A stretch of 64,000 nt of DNA from Robertmurraya sp. FSL R5-0851 (GTDB lineage Bacteria > Bacillota > Bacilli > Bacillales > Cytobacillaceae), in NCBI RefSeq assembly GCF_038002965.1, contig NZ_JBBOOE010000001.1:3515001-3579000 (forward strand). Reading direction: 5' to 3'. Positions 26,991 to 36,833 of the stretch are shown here, piece by piece. The position numbers and the translations under genes are program-made. Each line of letters opens with the position of its first letter. The stretch's first letter is position 1. The notes beneath the pieces are model-generated. The model was not told the origin of the DNA. It worked only from the letters and a program-made list of their open reading frames with translations, and ran no database searches.

Positions 26991-27004
26991 TGAAAGCGCT
27001 TAAA
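26991..27004. promoter_or_regulatory. cre site between acsA and acuABC
   Basis: TGAAAGCGCTTAAA matches the cre consensus at 13 of 14 positions. It overlaps the -35 zone of the acuA promoter (-10 TATAAT at 27021-27026) and lies about 70 bases above the acsA -35. B. subtilis has a cre in the same intergenic region, acting on both units. Confidence 0.75.
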
Positions 27005-27020
27005 TCAGGTGTTTTTCATG

Positions 27021-27026
27021 TATAAT
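27021..27026 (+). promoter_or_regulatory. -10 element of acuABC
   Basis: A perfect TATAAT 39 bases before acuA. The -35 zone is poor and is covered by the cre site. Confidence 0.55.
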
Positions 27027-27064
27027 ATTGATTACAAAAGGTATTTTCATTGGGTGGTGTATAG

Positions 27065-27697
27065 ATGGAACATAGTAAAATATATAATGCAAAAAAATTA
27101 AAAACTCCCCATGGTGATTTAATTATTGAAGGTCCTATTTCTCCTGAAACCTTATCAGGTTATGAATTTCATCATGACTTAGTTGCTTTTCGCCCCCCAG
27201 CGCAACAGCATCAAGCACTAATTGAAATCGCTGCTCTGCCAGAAGGAAGGATTATTATAGCAAGGGACCGTCATACAATCGTTGGTTATGTTACCTACTT
27301 ATATCCAGACCCCCTCGAGCGCTGGTCTGAGGGGAAAATGGAAGACCTAATTGAATTAGGTGCCATTGAAGTTATTCCTAAATACAGAGGTTGTAGTGTA
27401 GGGAAAAATTTACTTATTGTCTCTATGATGGATGATGCAATGGAAGATTTCATTACTATAACAACTGAATATTACTGGCACTGGGATTTGAAAGGTACTG
27501 GCTTGAACGTGTGGGAGTACCGCAAAATCATGGAAAAAATGATGAATGCCGGCGGTTTAGAATATTTTGCAACTGATGACCCTGAAATTAGCTCTCATCC
27601 GGCCAATTGCCTTATGGCTAAGATTGGAAAACGCGTTCCCAATGAATCGATTGAAAAGTTTGATCGATTAAGATTTATGAATCGTTTCATGTACTAA
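27065..27697 (+). CDS. acuA: Protein acetyltransferase AcuA
   Basis: A 210-aa GNAT-fold enzyme that in B. subtilis acetylates the catalytic lysine of AcsA and switches it off. The acetyl-CoA-binding motif region is AIEVIPKYRGCSVGKNLL (about 102-119). First gene of acuABC, with a TATAAT 39 bases upstream and a cre overlapping the -35 zone. The next gene, acuB, follows after 51 bases. Confidence 0.92.
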   Translation: MEHSKIYNAKKLKTPHGDLIIEGPISPETLSGYEFHHDLVAFRPPAQQHQALIEIAALPEGRIIIARDRHTIVGYVTYLYPDPLERWSEGKMEDLIELGAIEVIPKYRGCSVGKNLLIVSMMDDAMEDFITITTEYYWHWDLKGTGLNVWEYRKIMEKMMNAGGLEYFATDDPEISSHPANCLMAKIGKRVPNESIEKFDRLRFMNRFMY

Positions 27698-27748
27698 CTC
27701 TTTGTTGTTCTCAAGAGAGTGATGTATTTATAGAAGGGGAGAAATAGT

Positions 27749-28396
27749 ATGATAGTCGAAGAGATTATGAAATCTGACGTCTCAACTTTGACCTCTGACA
27801 ACACGATAGCAGACGCCATTCAAATAATGAAAACAAAACGGATCAGACATCTTCCTGTAATAGATAATAGCAATCAGCTCATCGGTTTAGTGACAGATCG
27901 TGATATTAAGGAGGCAACTCCATCCATTTTTTATGCATCAGAACACAGTGATGTGCTTCAAAAACCAGTGAAAGAAATTATGAGAACCAATCTTATTACT
28001 GGACATCCTTTAGACTTTGTAGAAGAACTTTCAGCTGTTTTTTATGAACACCATATAAGCTGTGTCCCAATCATAAAAGATCAAAAGCTGGTTGGAATCG
28101 TAACGGAAACAGATTTGTTACATACCTTGGTTCAATTAACTGGCGCCCATCAGCCTGGTTCTCAAATAGAAGTAAAAGTACCTAATCGAGCTGGAATGCT
28201 TTGTGAAGTTACTGCAGTAATTAGTAAGAGGAAAGCCAATTTACTAAGCGTGCTTGTCTATCCAGACAAAAAGGATGAAAACTATAAAATTTTAGTATTG
28301 AGAGTTCAAACGATGAATCCGGTCACTCTCATTAACGAATTAAAAAAAGCAGGATATACGGTCCTTTGGCCAAATCTGCCAGGGATTACGACATGA
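27749..28396 (+). CDS. acuB: CBS-ACT protein AcuB
   Basis: A 215-aa protein with two CBS domains (about 7-60, [17 protein letters not shown], and 75-130) and a C-terminal ACT-like domain (about 137-205, [18 protein letters not shown]). It belongs to the acetoin/acetate utilisation operon; its biochemical role is not settled. It probably senses a nucleotide and an amino acid. Its stop overlaps the acuC start as ATGA. Confidence 0.9.
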   Translation: MIVEEIMKSDVSTLTSDNTIADAIQIMKTKRIRHLPVIDNSNQLIGLVTDRDIKEATPSIFYASEHSDVLQKPVKEIMRTNLITGHPLDFVEELSAVFYEHHISCVPIIKDQKLVGIVTETDLLHTLVQLTGAHQPGSQIEVKVPNRAGMLCEVTAVISKRKANLLSVLVYPDKKDENYKILVLRVQTMNPVTLINELKKAGYTVLWPNLPGITT

Positions 28397-29571
28397 TCAA
28401 TGATTCTGTTTTTATCTTTTCTGAAGAACAACTAAAGTACAAATTTAACTCCAATCATCCTTTTAATCAGCTTCGCCTAAAAATCACTCTAGATTTATTA
28501 AAACAATTGAATGCCCTATCTGATCATCAAATAATTCAACCTAGGAAAGCTAGCGATGAAGAATTACAGCTTATTCATGATCCTAGATATATTAATGCAG
28601 TAAAGCTAGCTGGTCTCGGTCAACTCTCTGCTGAAAAAGCAGAAAATTATGGCCTTGGAACAGATGATACTCCAATATTCCCAAATATGCATGATGCAAG
28701 TTCCTGGCTGGTTGGGGGAACATTAACTGCGGTTGACTATGTCATGACAGGGAAAGCCAAACATGCACTGAATCTTGGTGGTGGCCTACATCACGGTTTT
28801 AAAGGAAAGGCTTCTGGCTTTTGTGTCTATAATGATAGTTCCGTAGCTATAAAGTATCTTCAAGAAAAATACCATGCAAGAGTTCTTTATGTGGATACAG
28901 ATGCTCACCATGGTGATGGGGTACAATGGTCCTTTTATGATGATCCAGAGGTTTGTACATTGTCCATACATGAAACAGGGAGATATTTATTTCCTGGTAC
29001 AGGGAATGTGAATGAAAGAGGGCACGGAAAAGGATACGGTTTTTCCTTTAACATCCCTGTCGATGCCTTTACAGAGGACGAATCGTGGCTAGAAGCGTAT
29101 ACCACCTCCTTAACGGAAGTTGCTGCTTTTTTCAAACCAGATGTGATCGTAACCCAGAATGGTGTTGATTCACATTATTTGGACCCTTTGACCCATTTAT
29201 CAGCAACCATGAAGATCTATCGTGAAATTCCTAAGCTTGCCCATCGTATTGCCCATCAGTATTGTGAAGGTAGATGGATTGCTGTTGGTGGTGGAGGCTA
29301 TGATATATGGAGAGTCGTACCTAGAGCTTGGTCATTACTCTGGCTTGAAATGACCAATAACACAGAGCTTTCGAATGATCCACTACCATTAGAGTGGATT
29401 CAATCATGGCAGTCAAAAGCCTCTGTCCCTCTACCAAAACATTGGGACGACCCAAGCAATTTATATCCACCCATTCCTCGGAAAGCTGAAATTACTGAAA
29501 AGAATGCTCAGACAGTCGAAAAAGCTTTATACCCGATCCGTAACCATAAAAAGAGTATTGAAAAAGGCTGA
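28393..29571 (+). CDS. acuC: Class I histone-deacetylase-like protein AcuC
   Basis: A 392-aa zinc deacetylase, which in B. subtilis reactivates AcsA by removing its acetyl group. The catalytic motifs are intact: [10 protein letters not shown] with the tandem histidines, the metal-binding [11 protein letters not shown], and the later QNGVDSH and GGGGYDIW. The start at 28393 (MINDSVFIF) overlaps the acuB stop by 4 bases, giving translational coupling; the 9-residue longer reading is spurious. Confidence 0.93.
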   Translation: MINDSVFIFSEEQLKYKFNSNHPFNQLRLKITLDLLKQLNALSDHQIIQPRKASDEELQLIHDPRYINAVKLAGLGQLSAEKAENYGLGTDDTPIFPNMHDASSWLVGGTLTAVDYVMTGKAKHALNLGGGLHHGFKGKASGFCVYNDSSVAIKYLQEKYHARVLYVDTDAHHGDGVQWSFYDDPEVCTLSIHETGRYLFPGTGNVNERGHGKGYGFSFNIPVDAFTEDESWLEAYTTSLTEVAAFFKPDVIVTQNGVDSHYLDPLTHLSATMKIYREIPKLAHRIAHQYCEGRWIAVGGGGYDIWRVVPRAWSLLWLEMTNNTELSNDPLPLEWIQSWQSKASVPLPKHWDDPSNLYPPIPRKAEITEKNAQTVEKALYPIRNHKKSIEKG

Positions 29572-29588
29572 AATTTATCAGCCTTTTT
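29561..29588. terminator. Bidirectional terminator acuC/motS
   Basis: An 11-bp stem (AAAAAGGCTGA/TCAGCCTTTTT) with a 6-base loop, overlapping the end of acuC and facing the convergent motS. Confidence 0.9.
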
Positions 29589-29592
29589 CTCA

Positions 29593-30318
29593 TTAATCCG
29601 CTATTTCATTGGCATTGTATTTTGGATCAGAGATGACAATCTCAACCCTACGATTTTTTTGCCAATTCTCCTCACTATTGTTGGGAACAATCGGTCTCGT
29701 CTCACCGTATCCAACAGCAATAAACCTAGCTGAATCAAGATGAAAGTTTTCAATTAAATATCTGATGACTGAACCAGCTCTAGCTGCAGAAAGCTCCCAA
29801 TTGGATGGATACCGCTCAGTGGTAATGGGTCGATTGTCTGTGTGCCCTTCCACCTTTACAAGATTCGGCATCTCCCCAAGCATCGTTCCCACTTTATCCA
29901 AAAAAGCATTGGATTCATTTAGAATCTCTGCTTCCCCTGACCGGAACAATGCTTGTTCTTGAAGAACTAACACTACACCTCGCTCTGTTCGATTGGCAAC
30001 GATGACGTTGTTTAATCCATTATCGTCTAAATAGGATTGGACCTCTTGCAAAAGATTATCTAAACTTTGAGCAGCTTCACTATTCTCTTCCTGTTCCGAC
30101 TCGCCCTGTCCTTCTAGTGGTACAATGGAAGGATAAAAATCTAAGAATTGCTTATCTCTCATCGAGTCAGCTAGTGCTTGGAACTTAATTAGATCGATTT
30201 GTGACATAGAAAATAAAAGTATAAAAAAGACGAGTACTAGGGTTACTAAATCAGAAAAGGTTACCATCCAACGTGGTGCCCCTTTAGGAGGCTGCCGATG
30301 TTTTTTAGTAAATTTCAT
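29593..30318 (-). CDS. motS: Sodium-driven flagellar stator protein MotS
   Basis: A 241-aa MotB-type stator subunit. One N-terminal transmembrane helix contains the ion-binding aspartate (FSDLVTLVLVFFILLFSMSQ, about 21-40). An OmpA-like peptidoglycan-binding domain follows (VEGHTDNRPI, about 150-159; RVEIVI near the end). Its start lies inside the 3' end of motP (14-base overlap). In B. subtilis the MotPS pair is sodium-driven; here that is inferred from the conserved ccpA-motP-motS order. Confidence 0.92.
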   Translation of the reverse strand: MKFTKKHRQPPKGAPRWMVTFSDLVTLVLVFFILLFSMSQIDLIKFQALADSMRDKQFLDFYPSIVPLEGQGESEQEENSEAAQSLDNLLQEVQSYLDDNGLNNVIVANRTERGVVLVLQEQALFRSGEAEILNESNAFLDKVGTMLGEMPNLVKVEGHTDNRPITTERYPSNWELSAARAGSVIRYLIENFHLDSARFIAVGYGETRPIVPNNSEENWQKNRRVEIVISDPKYNANEIAD

Positions 30319-31123
30319 CGTCTAAATCCTCGCGATTTAACTCTTTTTCCTTCGCTTCACGTTCTTCTTGAGACAGAAAGGCACTTAGCTTCTCTTGAAG
30401 AAGATTCGGATTTTGTCCTGATTGGACACCAATAACTCCTTCAACAATGATCTGTTTTAGAAAAGCTTCCTTTTCTGTCTTCAACTCTAGTTTTGCTGCT
30501 ATAGGTATAAAGACAAGGTTCGCAAGCAAGGATCCATATAAAGTGGTTAATAAAGCGATTGCCATATTAGGTCCTAGTGTTGATGGGTCATTTAAATTTT
30601 TGAGCATGAGAACAAGCCCTATTAATGTCCCAATCATCCCCCAAGCTGGTGCATAATCACCAGCCTTCTCAAGAATCGCCCTTCCTTTTCTATGACGTTC
30701 TTCCATCGCTGCAATTTCAGCTAATAGAATATCTTGAATCACATCAGGATCCGTTCCATCAATAGCTAATAACATCCCTTTTCGTAGAAACCGATCTTCT
30801 ACTTGATCGATCTCCATTTCAAGTGAAAGAAGACCTTCTCTTCTCGCTTTGCCCGATAAATGAACAAAGGTATCTATCAAATCTTGAAGCTTCCTTTCAT
30901 CAGAAGAAAAAGACTGTCTCATAACTTTGATCATCTGCTTTATATCCTTTAAAGAAAAGCTGACAAGTAAGCCTGAAAGTAGTCCTCCTATAACAATAAG
31001 CAATGATGCAGGGTCAACAAATGATAATAGTCCGCTCATTCCCCCGTTGTAAACAATTCCAAATAACAGCATAATTACACCTATCGTCAATCCGATAGGT
31101 GTTAGAACATCAAGCTTTTTCAT
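30305..31123 (-). CDS. motP: Sodium-driven flagellar stator protein MotP
   Basis: A 272-aa MotA-type stator subunit with four membrane segments (about 8-25, 34-52, 150-172 and 184-202) and a large cytoplasmic loop. Pro residues in GDYAPAWGMIGTLIGL and the charged loop are typical of MotA proteins. Start 31123 (MKKLDVLTPIGL) gives the length of B. subtilis MotP; the in-frame upstream Met residues lie beyond its RBS GGGAGA. It forms an operon with upstream ccpA (60 bases, no terminator). Confidence 0.92.
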   Translation of the reverse strand: MKKLDVLTPIGLTIGVIMLLFGIVYNGGMSGLLSFVDPASLLIVIGGLLSGLLVSFSLKDIKQMIKVMRQSFSSDERKLQDLIDTFVHLSGKARREGLLSLEMEIDQVEDRFLRKGMLLAIDGTDPDVIQDILLAEIAAMEERHRKGRAILEKAGDYAPAWGMIGTLIGLVLMLKNLNDPSTLGPNMAIALLTTLYGSLLANLVFIPIAAKLELKTEKEAFLKQIIVEGVIGVQSGQNPNLLQEKLSAFLSQEEREAKEKELNREDLDDEIY

Positions 31124-31183
31124 AGTTTCTCTCCCAACTATCATAAACAAATTTGTCATTTACCTTACATATCGACAAACTGT

Positions 31184-32182
31184 TTACTTTGTTGAGCTTC
31201 TATGCTCAATTCGGTGCGGAAGTACTACTGTATGTTCTGAGACTTTTTCCTTATTCATAAATTTCGTTAACAAACGCATCGCAACTGCACCGATATCATA
31301 CAGTGGTTGAATAACCGTTGTTAGTTGTGGTCTTACCATAAGAGAAATTCTAGTATTGTCTGAGCTAATTACTTCGAAGTCATCAGGCACACTGTACCCT
31401 TTATCTTGTGCTCCATGAACAACACCAACTGCCATTTCATCAGATCCTACATAGATTGCTGTTGGTTTATCAGACAGTTCAAGTAACCTTTCGAATGCCT
31501 CGATACCTGAATCATACGTATAATCACCCTCAACAATAAGGTCTTCCTCAACTGAAATTCCAGCTGCCTCTAACGCCTTCTTGTACCCTACCAACTTCTT
31601 CTCTTTATTAATTGGTTCATGGAAAGGTCCAATAACCATCGCAATCCTTTTATGACCTTTTTCAATAAAGGTATTTACAGCATCAAAGGTTGCCTGTTCG
31701 TAGTCGATATTAACAGAAGGCACTTGTTCAGAATCTTCAAGCGAACCAGCAAGTACAATAGGAGCTGGAGATCTTTTAAATTCTGCCACATGTTCTTCGG
31801 AGATATTTCCACCCATGAAAACAATTCCATCTACCTGTTTACCTAGCATCGTGTTTAATAAGTGTAACTCCTTGTCCTTGTTTTGGTCTGAGTTACTTAA
31901 AATGATGTTGTATTTGTACATCGTCGCAATATCTTCGATTCCACGTGCAAGTTCTGCAAAAAACGGGCTCGAAATATCAGGAATAATAACTCCAACTGTT
32001 GTTGTTTTTTTACTTGCTAATCCTCTGGCCACAGCATTTGGACGATAACCTAATCTTTCAATCACTTCTAAAACTTTCTTTCTTGTAGCTGGCTTTACAT
32101 TTGGATTTCCATTCACAACACGTGACACTGTAGCCATGGAAACATTTGCTTCACGTGCTACATCATAAATTGTTATGTTCAC
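31184..32182 (-). CDS. ccpA: Catabolite control protein A
   Basis: A 332-aa LacI-family master regulator of carbon metabolism, binding cre sites with HPr(Ser-P). The N-terminal helix-turn-helix and hinge read [20 protein letters not shown] (3-22) with [14 protein letters not shown] after it. The periplasmic-binding-protein-like domain follows to the C-terminus. AAGGAGTGG precedes the ATG. Two cre-like sites are seen in this window, before megL and between acsA and acuA. Confidence 0.97.
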   Translation of the reverse strand: MNITIYDVAREANVSMATVSRVVNGNPNVKPATRKKVLEVIERLGYRPNAVARGLASKKTTTVGVIIPDISSPFFAELARGIEDIATMYKYNIILSNSDQNKDKELHLLNTMLGKQVDGIVFMGGNISEEHVAEFKRSPAPIVLAGSLEDSEQVPSVNIDYEQATFDAVNTFIEKGHKRIAMVIGPFHEPINKEKKLVGYKKALEAAGISVEEDLIVEGDYTYDSGIEAFERLLELSDKPTAIYVGSDEMAVGVVHGAQDKGYSVPDDFEVISSDNTRISLMVRPQLTTVIQPLYDIGAVAMRLLTKFMNKEKVSEHTVVLPHRIEHRSSTK

Positions 32183-32368
32183 AATACCACTCCTTCTATA
32201 TACGTCCTAACTTTAGGTTTATTTTACTGCAAGTTTGTCATTTTTAACCATTATATAAAAATCGAAACTTGTCTATTTATGTATCATTATCATACTTCAC
32301 ATAGTGAAATGTCGCAATGTAAAGGCTATCTATTTAACAAAAAAAAACAATTTTACGACGGAAAACGC

Positions 32369-32408
32369 AAAAAAACCGCCTATGATCAGCTCTCATAAGT
32401 CGGTTTTT
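32369..32408 (-). terminator. Terminator of aroA
   Basis: An interrupted stem with outer arms AAAACCG/CGGTTTT and inner TATGA/TCATA, with a T-rich tract on the minus strand after it. Confidence 0.75.
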
Positions 32409-32419
32409 TGTGTTATTTC

Positions 32420-33499
32420 TTATACACGCACTAAGTTAGAAGCTTGAATTTCTTTGTAGAAAGCATTAAATTGATCAATGTTCATTTGTTGAGCAGAATC
32501 AGACAAGGCAACTGCTGGATCTGGATGCACTTCTGCCATTACTCCATCAGCACCAACTGCAAGAGCCGCTTTTGCCATCGGAAGAAGTAAATCTCTACGG
32601 CCAGTTGAGTGTGTTACGTCAACAAGAACTGGTAGATGTGTTTCTTGCTTTAAGATTGGAACAGCTGAAATATCTAATGTATTTCTTGTTGCTCTTTCAT
32701 ACGTACGAATACCACGCTCACAAAGGATAATTTGGCCATTACCTTGAGACATAATGTATTCTGCTGCATTAATGAATTCCTCAATCGTTGCAGCAAGTCC
32801 ACGCTTCAATAGAACTGGCTTATTTACAGCACCTGCTGCTTTTAACAGCTCAAAGTTCTGCATATTACGAGCACCGATTTGGATAACATCAATATAGTCA
32901 ACAGCTTTCTCTATATCAGCTGGGCTTACGATTTCACTAATTACAGCAAGATCGTATTCATCAGCTACTCTTTTTAGAATTTTTAATCCTTCAATACCAA
33001 GTCCTTGGAAATCATAAGGTGAAGTTCTAGGCTTGTATGCTCCACCACGCATGAATTTTAATCCTTTTTCTTTAATTGAAGCAGCAACAGCAGCAACCTG
33101 CTCATACGACTCAACCGCACAAGGTCCGAAAATTAATTGTGGAATACCATGGCCAAGTTTTTCTCCCTTAACTTCAACAATTGTATCTTCAGGCTTCTTC
33201 TTACGAGACACAAGCAACGCTTTGCTATGATCATCCTTTTGAAGCTCTAACCCAGCCTTAAAGATTTCTTTAAAGATGTGTTCAACCGTTGAATTTTGGA
33301 AAGGTCCATCGTTGTTTTCCTTAATTATATCAAGCATGCTTCTTTCACGAACTGGATCGTAACGGAATACCCCTTGTGTTTCCTTTACACGGCCAATTTC
33401 TTGAACAAGTCTAGCTCTTTCATTAATTAACTTTAAAAGTTCAACATTTAACTCGTCAACACGGTCTCTAAGCTGATCTAACTCAACATTACTCATCAT
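32420..33499 (-). CDS. aroA: Chorismate mutase-DAHP synthase (bifunctional)
   Basis: A 359-aa enzyme of aromatic amino-acid synthesis. An N-terminal AroQ-type chorismate mutase domain (about 5-90, [20 protein letters not shown]) is fused to a class I-beta DAHP synthase (about 105-355; [30 protein letters not shown]). In B. subtilis the mutase part is a feedback sensor for chorismate and prephenate. Two adjacent ATG codons (33499 and 33496) follow AGGGG; the second matches the B. subtilis start. Confidence 0.95.
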   Translation of the reverse strand: MMSNVELDQLRDRVDELNVELLKLINERARLVQEIGRVKETQGVFRYDPVRERSMLDIIKENNDGPFQNSTVEHIFKEIFKAGLELQKDDHSKALLVSRKKKPEDTIVEVKGEKLGHGIPQLIFGPCAVESYEQVAAVAASIKEKGLKFMRGGAYKPRTSPYDFQGLGIEGLKILKRVADEYDLAVISEIVSPADIEKAVDYIDVIQIGARNMQNFELLKAAGAVNKPVLLKRGLAATIEEFINAAEYIMSQGNGQIILCERGIRTYERATRNTLDISAVPILKQETHLPVLVDVTHSTGRRDLLLPMAKAALAVGADGVMAEVHPDPAVALSDSAQQMNIDQFNAFYKEIQASNLVRV

Positions 33500-33623
33500 T
33501 TCTCGCCCCTTTGATTAGTAGATTTGAAAACAATGCTTTATTACATGCGAAATGAAAAGCCTAAAAAGGATTGTTCTTTATCCGCTTCATAAAGTGTGTT
33601 ACATTTCTATATAAGTTAGAGTA

Positions 33624-33652
33624 ATTATATATGAAATATTTTCAAATGTCAC
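33624..33652 (-). promoter_or_regulatory. Promoter of aroA
   Basis: On the minus strand GTGACA (33647-33652) and TATAAT (33624-33629) are separated by 17 bases. Confidence 0.65.
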
Positions 33653-33736
33653 GCAATTTTCTTTAATAATTAAACGCTTTTAAGTATTAAAGTAGATTCT
33701 TTATTATATGAACCTAAGCTAGAAGGTGTGATTTCT

Positions 33737-35902
33737 TTGTCAAATAAATTGTTTGCTTTAGACATAGGTACTCGCTCATGTGTTGGCATTATTCTTGAAG
33801 AAACAAATAGTCAATACCATGTCGTCGATATGTTGTCGATAGAACACTCGGAGCGTGCTATGTTAGATGGCCAAATTCATGATGTTATGGCTGTAGCAAA
33901 GCTCATTACGCAAATAAAAGAGAAACTTGAAATCAAACATGGTCCTCTGCAAAAAGTTTGCGTCGCTGCTGCAGGAAGGGCTTTACGAACGGAACGCTCA
34001 AAGGTTTCACTGCCCATTAACGGTAAACCAATTATGCAAAAACAAGACATTCTTCATTTGGAGCTTTTAGCTGTTCAACACGCCCAAGCAGCGGTTGCAG
34101 AGAAATATAAAGAAGAGAAAAGTCATTATTATTATTGTGTCGGATATTCTGTCCTTTATTATCGTTTAGATGGAGAAGAAATCGGTAGCCTGATTGACCA
34201 ACAAGGAGATGAGGCATCCGTTGAAATTATCTCAACTTTTTTACCGAAAGTTGTCGTTGAATCTTTACTAGCTGCCTTAACACGCTCAGGATTAGAGATG
34301 GAAGCATTAACACTCGAACCAATAGCAGCCATCAATGTTCTTATCCCCCCTTCCATGAGACGATTAAATGTAGCCTTGGTAGATATCGGTGCTGGTACGT
34401 CCGATATTGCTTTAACGGATATGGGAACAGTTATTGCCTATGGAATGGTTCCTATCGCCGGAGATGAAATTACAGAGGCAATCAGTGATCAATACTTACT
34501 TGATTTTCCTTTAGCTGAAATAGCCAAAAGACAAATAAACACTCAAGAGTCCATAACAGTCACTGATATTTTAGGATTTGAGACTGAGGTTTTGAAGGAG
34601 GACGTAATCGAACAAATTTCTTATGCCATTGACCGCCTTGCACGATCCATTTGTGATGAGGTACTACAGCTTAACAATGGAAAAGCTCCTAAAGCTGTTA
34701 TGCTAGTCGGTGGTGGAAGTTTAACACCTGAACTTCCAAAGAAAATTGCTGAGAAACTTGAGCTTCCTTTAAATCGAGTCGCCATTAGAGGGATTGATGC
34801 CATTTCATCCTTAACGGTCTCTGAGACGATCACAAAAGGACCAGAGCTTGTCACTCCCATTGGTATTGCATTAGCAGCTAAACAATCACCGGTACAATAT
34901 ATGACGGTTTACGTAAATGAACAACCCGTTAGACTGTTCGAGGTAAAAGAATTAACCGTTGGAGATTGTTTATTAGCAGCAGGAATTAAAATGAATAAAC
35001 TGTACGGTCGACCAGGACTAGCCATGATCATTACTTTAAATGAAAAAAACATTACCATTCCTGGTCAATATGGTCTTCCTCCAACATTAATGAAAAATGG
35101 AGAATGTTGTGCTCTAGATGATTCTATTGAAAACGGGGATATCCTGTATGTTGAAAAAGGACAAGATGGCGAACGTACCACTCTATCTATTGGCCAATTA
35201 CTTGATGAAATCCCAACCAATGAAATAGAGATCAATGGAAAAACATACAAAATTGAACCGACATTTATATGCAATGGAGAAACCGTAAATAAAAATCATC
35301 TACTCAATGACCGGGATACAATCCAATTTCACTATCCAAAGACACTTGAAGACCTGTTACATTATCTAAATCTCACTAACCTTATAGAAGAACTTCGACC
35401 ATTTCATCTAACCCTGAATGGTAAGCATACATTTTATCCCTCCTTTTCAGGAAAGCTCTACCGTAATGGGATGGAAACAAGACTTCAAAGTAGCTTTGAG
35501 AATCATGATAAAATCACTGTGCAAATGAGAGGAAATATTACTGTACAAGACCTCGCCGATGAAAATCAATATATACTTAATCAAACAATACCAGTTACAT
35601 TTAACGATAAAGAAATACTCTTAAAAAAGAGTATCACCGTTGTGAACAGAGGGGATCAAAAATTACATGAGGCTAGTACCCTTTATGATGATGACTCCTT
35701 AAGCATCACCCATCAACGGTTACAGCCATTTATCTTTCAAGACATTTTTAAAGAGGTAGATATTGACCTTCCGAAAGAATCGAATGGATCATTCTTGCTT
35801 TTGAAGAATAACGAAGAAACAACATTCTATGAACATCTTGAACCGTTCGACTCTTTACAGATTATTTTTCCAACTCAAAAAGGAAGCCAGGTTATCAAAT
35901 GA
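33737..35902 (+). CDS. FtsA-like actin-fold ATPase with long C-terminal extension
   Basis: A 721-aa protein. The first about 390 residues are an FtsA/PilM-type actin fold: phosphate-1 loop FALDIGTRSCVG, phosphate-2 loop VALVDIGAGTSDIA and adenosine motif AVMLVGGGSLTPEL. The remaining about 330 residues are not FtsA-like. They contain repeated short beta-type motifs with NG turns (EINGKTYKIE, LTLNGKHTFY) and no obvious C-terminal amphipathic membrane helix. Start: TTG at 33737 lies 8 bases after AGAAGGTG; GTG at 33728 lies on that RBS. It stands alone, divergent from aroA. It is not B. subtilis FtsA, which lies beside ftsZ; function unknown. Confidence 0.82.
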   Translation: MSNKLFALDIGTRSCVGIILEETNSQYHVVDMLSIEHSERAMLDGQIHDVMAVAKLITQIKEKLEIKHGPLQKVCVAAAGRALRTERSKVSLPINGKPIMQKQDILHLELLAVQHAQAAVAEKYKEEKSHYYYCVGYSVLYYRLDGEEIGSLIDQQGDEASVEIISTFLPKVVVESLLAALTRSGLEMEALTLEPIAAINVLIPPSMRRLNVALVDIGAGTSDIALTDMGTVIAYGMVPIAGDEITEAISDQYLLDFPLAEIAKRQINTQESITVTDILGFETEVLKEDVIEQISYAIDRLARSICDEVLQLNNGKAPKAVMLVGGGSLTPELPKKIAEKLELPLNRVAIRGIDAISSLTVSETITKGPELVTPIGIALAAKQSPVQYMTVYVNEQPVRLFEVKELTVGDCLLAAGIKMNKLYGRPGLAMIITLNEKNITIPGQYGLPPTLMKNGECCALDDSIENGDILYVEKGQDGERTTLSIGQLLDEIPTNEIEINGKTYKIEPTFICNGETVNKNHLLNDRDTIQFHYPKTLEDLLHYLNLTNLIEELRPFHLTLNGKHTFYPSFSGKLYRNGMETRLQSSFENHDKITVQMRGNITVQDLADENQYILNQTIPVTFNDKEILLKKSITVVNRGDQKLHEASTLYDDDSLSITHQRLQPFIFQDIFKEVDIDLPKESNGSFLLLKNNEETTFYEHLEPFDSLQIIFPTQKGSQVIK

Positions 35903-35920
35903 TACCTAGCTTCCTTTTTT
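35881..35920 (+). terminator. Terminator of the FtsA-like gene
   Basis: Outer stem AGGAAGC/GCTTCCT with a partly paired inner part and a seven-base T-run. It overlaps the end of the coding region. Confidence 0.8.
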
Positions 35921-35922
35921 TA

Positions 35923-36249
35923 TCATAATTGATTTTCTTGCGTTACGGTAGCTAATGCTTTGCTTGTAATCTTCCAGTGTGAAGCATGCCAAGCAACGTC
36001 CCCTTTTACAAAAAGGATTGCTTGAGGTGACTCATGTTTAATGTGGAAACGTTCGGCGATATAATTTGAAAGATCTCTTGATGTTTGAACAATTAAGTAA
36101 TAGTTCTTAACACTTGAGTTACTAGTAAATTCTTCGTATTCCTCATAAGCTGCTTGACTGATTGGACAAGTATTCGAATGCTTTAGTAGATAAAAATTCT
36201 CATTTTCCACAAGAGCATCAAATTGTTCCTTCGTTTGAATTTGTTCCAT
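35923..36249 (-). CDS. ytxJ: Bacilliredoxin-like protein YtxJ
   Basis: A 108-aa thioredoxin-fold monothiol protein with the TCPIS active site (about 27-31), as in BrxC (YtxJ). The family is linked to reversal of protein S-bacillithiolation. AGGAGGGG precedes the ATG. It is separated from ytxH by a strong terminator, so its expression may be partly independent of the ytxGH transcript. Confidence 0.9.
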   Translation of the reverse strand: MEQIQTKEQFDALVENENFYLLKHSNTCPISQAAYEEYEEFTSNSSVKNYYLIVQTSRDLSNYIAERFHIKHESPQAILFVKGDVAWHASHWKITSKALATVTQENQL

Positions 36250-36299
36250 TCTTACCCCTCCTAAGATATGTATAAGTTTATTTTACACAAATTGTAATA

Positions 36300-36340
36300 A
36301 AAAACGCAGTGTAGATATAATATCATTACACTGCGTTTTT
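36300..36340 (-). terminator. Terminator between ytxH and ytxJ
   Basis: A 14-bp stem (AAAAACGCAGTGTA/TACACTGCGTTTTT) with a 13-base loop and a minus-strand T-run. It ends the ytxGH transcript or attenuates ytxJ. Confidence 0.85.
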
Positions 36341-36357
36341 GAACATTTATCTGCTTA

Positions 36358-36819
36358 TTAATGATTTAATTGAGATTCTGTTTCATCAAAAGCTCTTTTT
36401 GTTTCCTCCAGCTTTCTTTGAAGCTCCTTATCATCACTTAACACGGGCGAAAAATCATCTTCATACACGACATCTGCTTCCGATTCAGTCTCAGGTTTGA
36501 TTAACTTCACTTTACTCATCATGTCATTGGATTGTTTAGAAACAGCTTGTCCAATGGAAGAGGACTTTACTTTAGCAACTTCTGCTAATTCCGTGCTCTT
36601 TGTTTTTGCTACATCATAAAGCTGACTGGTCTTCCCTTTCAAACTTTCAGCTTGCGTGTTTAATTCCGTTCTCATTTCTTTTCCTGATTTTGGAGCGAGG
36701 AATAGTGCCGTTGCTGCTCCAACTAGCCCACCGATGATAGCACCCATTAAAAATTCCTTCGAACTTGATGTTTCGTTTACGTTTTGTCGATTTTCCTTTT
36801 CAGTATCGTGATTCACCAT
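36358..36819 (-). CDS. ytxH: General stress protein YtxH
   Basis: A 153-aa YtxH-family protein. An N-terminal glycine-rich membrane segment (FLMGAIIGGLVGAATALFLA, about 23-42) precedes a positively charged K/S/E-rich stalk containing SGKEMRTEL. B. subtilis YtxH is controlled by sigma B and sigma H. Its start lies 14 bases after the ytxG stop, and a sigma-B promoter lies before ytxG. Role unknown. Confidence 0.9.
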   Translation of the reverse strand: MVNHDTEKENRQNVNETSSSKEFLMGAIIGGLVGAATALFLAPKSGKEMRTELNTQAESLKGKTSQLYDVAKTKSTELAEVAKVKSSSIGQAVSKQSNDMMSKVKLIKPETESEADVVYEDDFSPVLSDDKELQRKLEETKRAFDETESQLNH

Positions 36820-36833
36820 ATGTTATTCCTCCT

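Noticed and set aside
33668..33684. cre site before the FtsA-like gene (AAACGCTTTTAAG)
   Set aside because: Only about 11 of 14 consensus positions match, including mismatches at the outer conserved bases.
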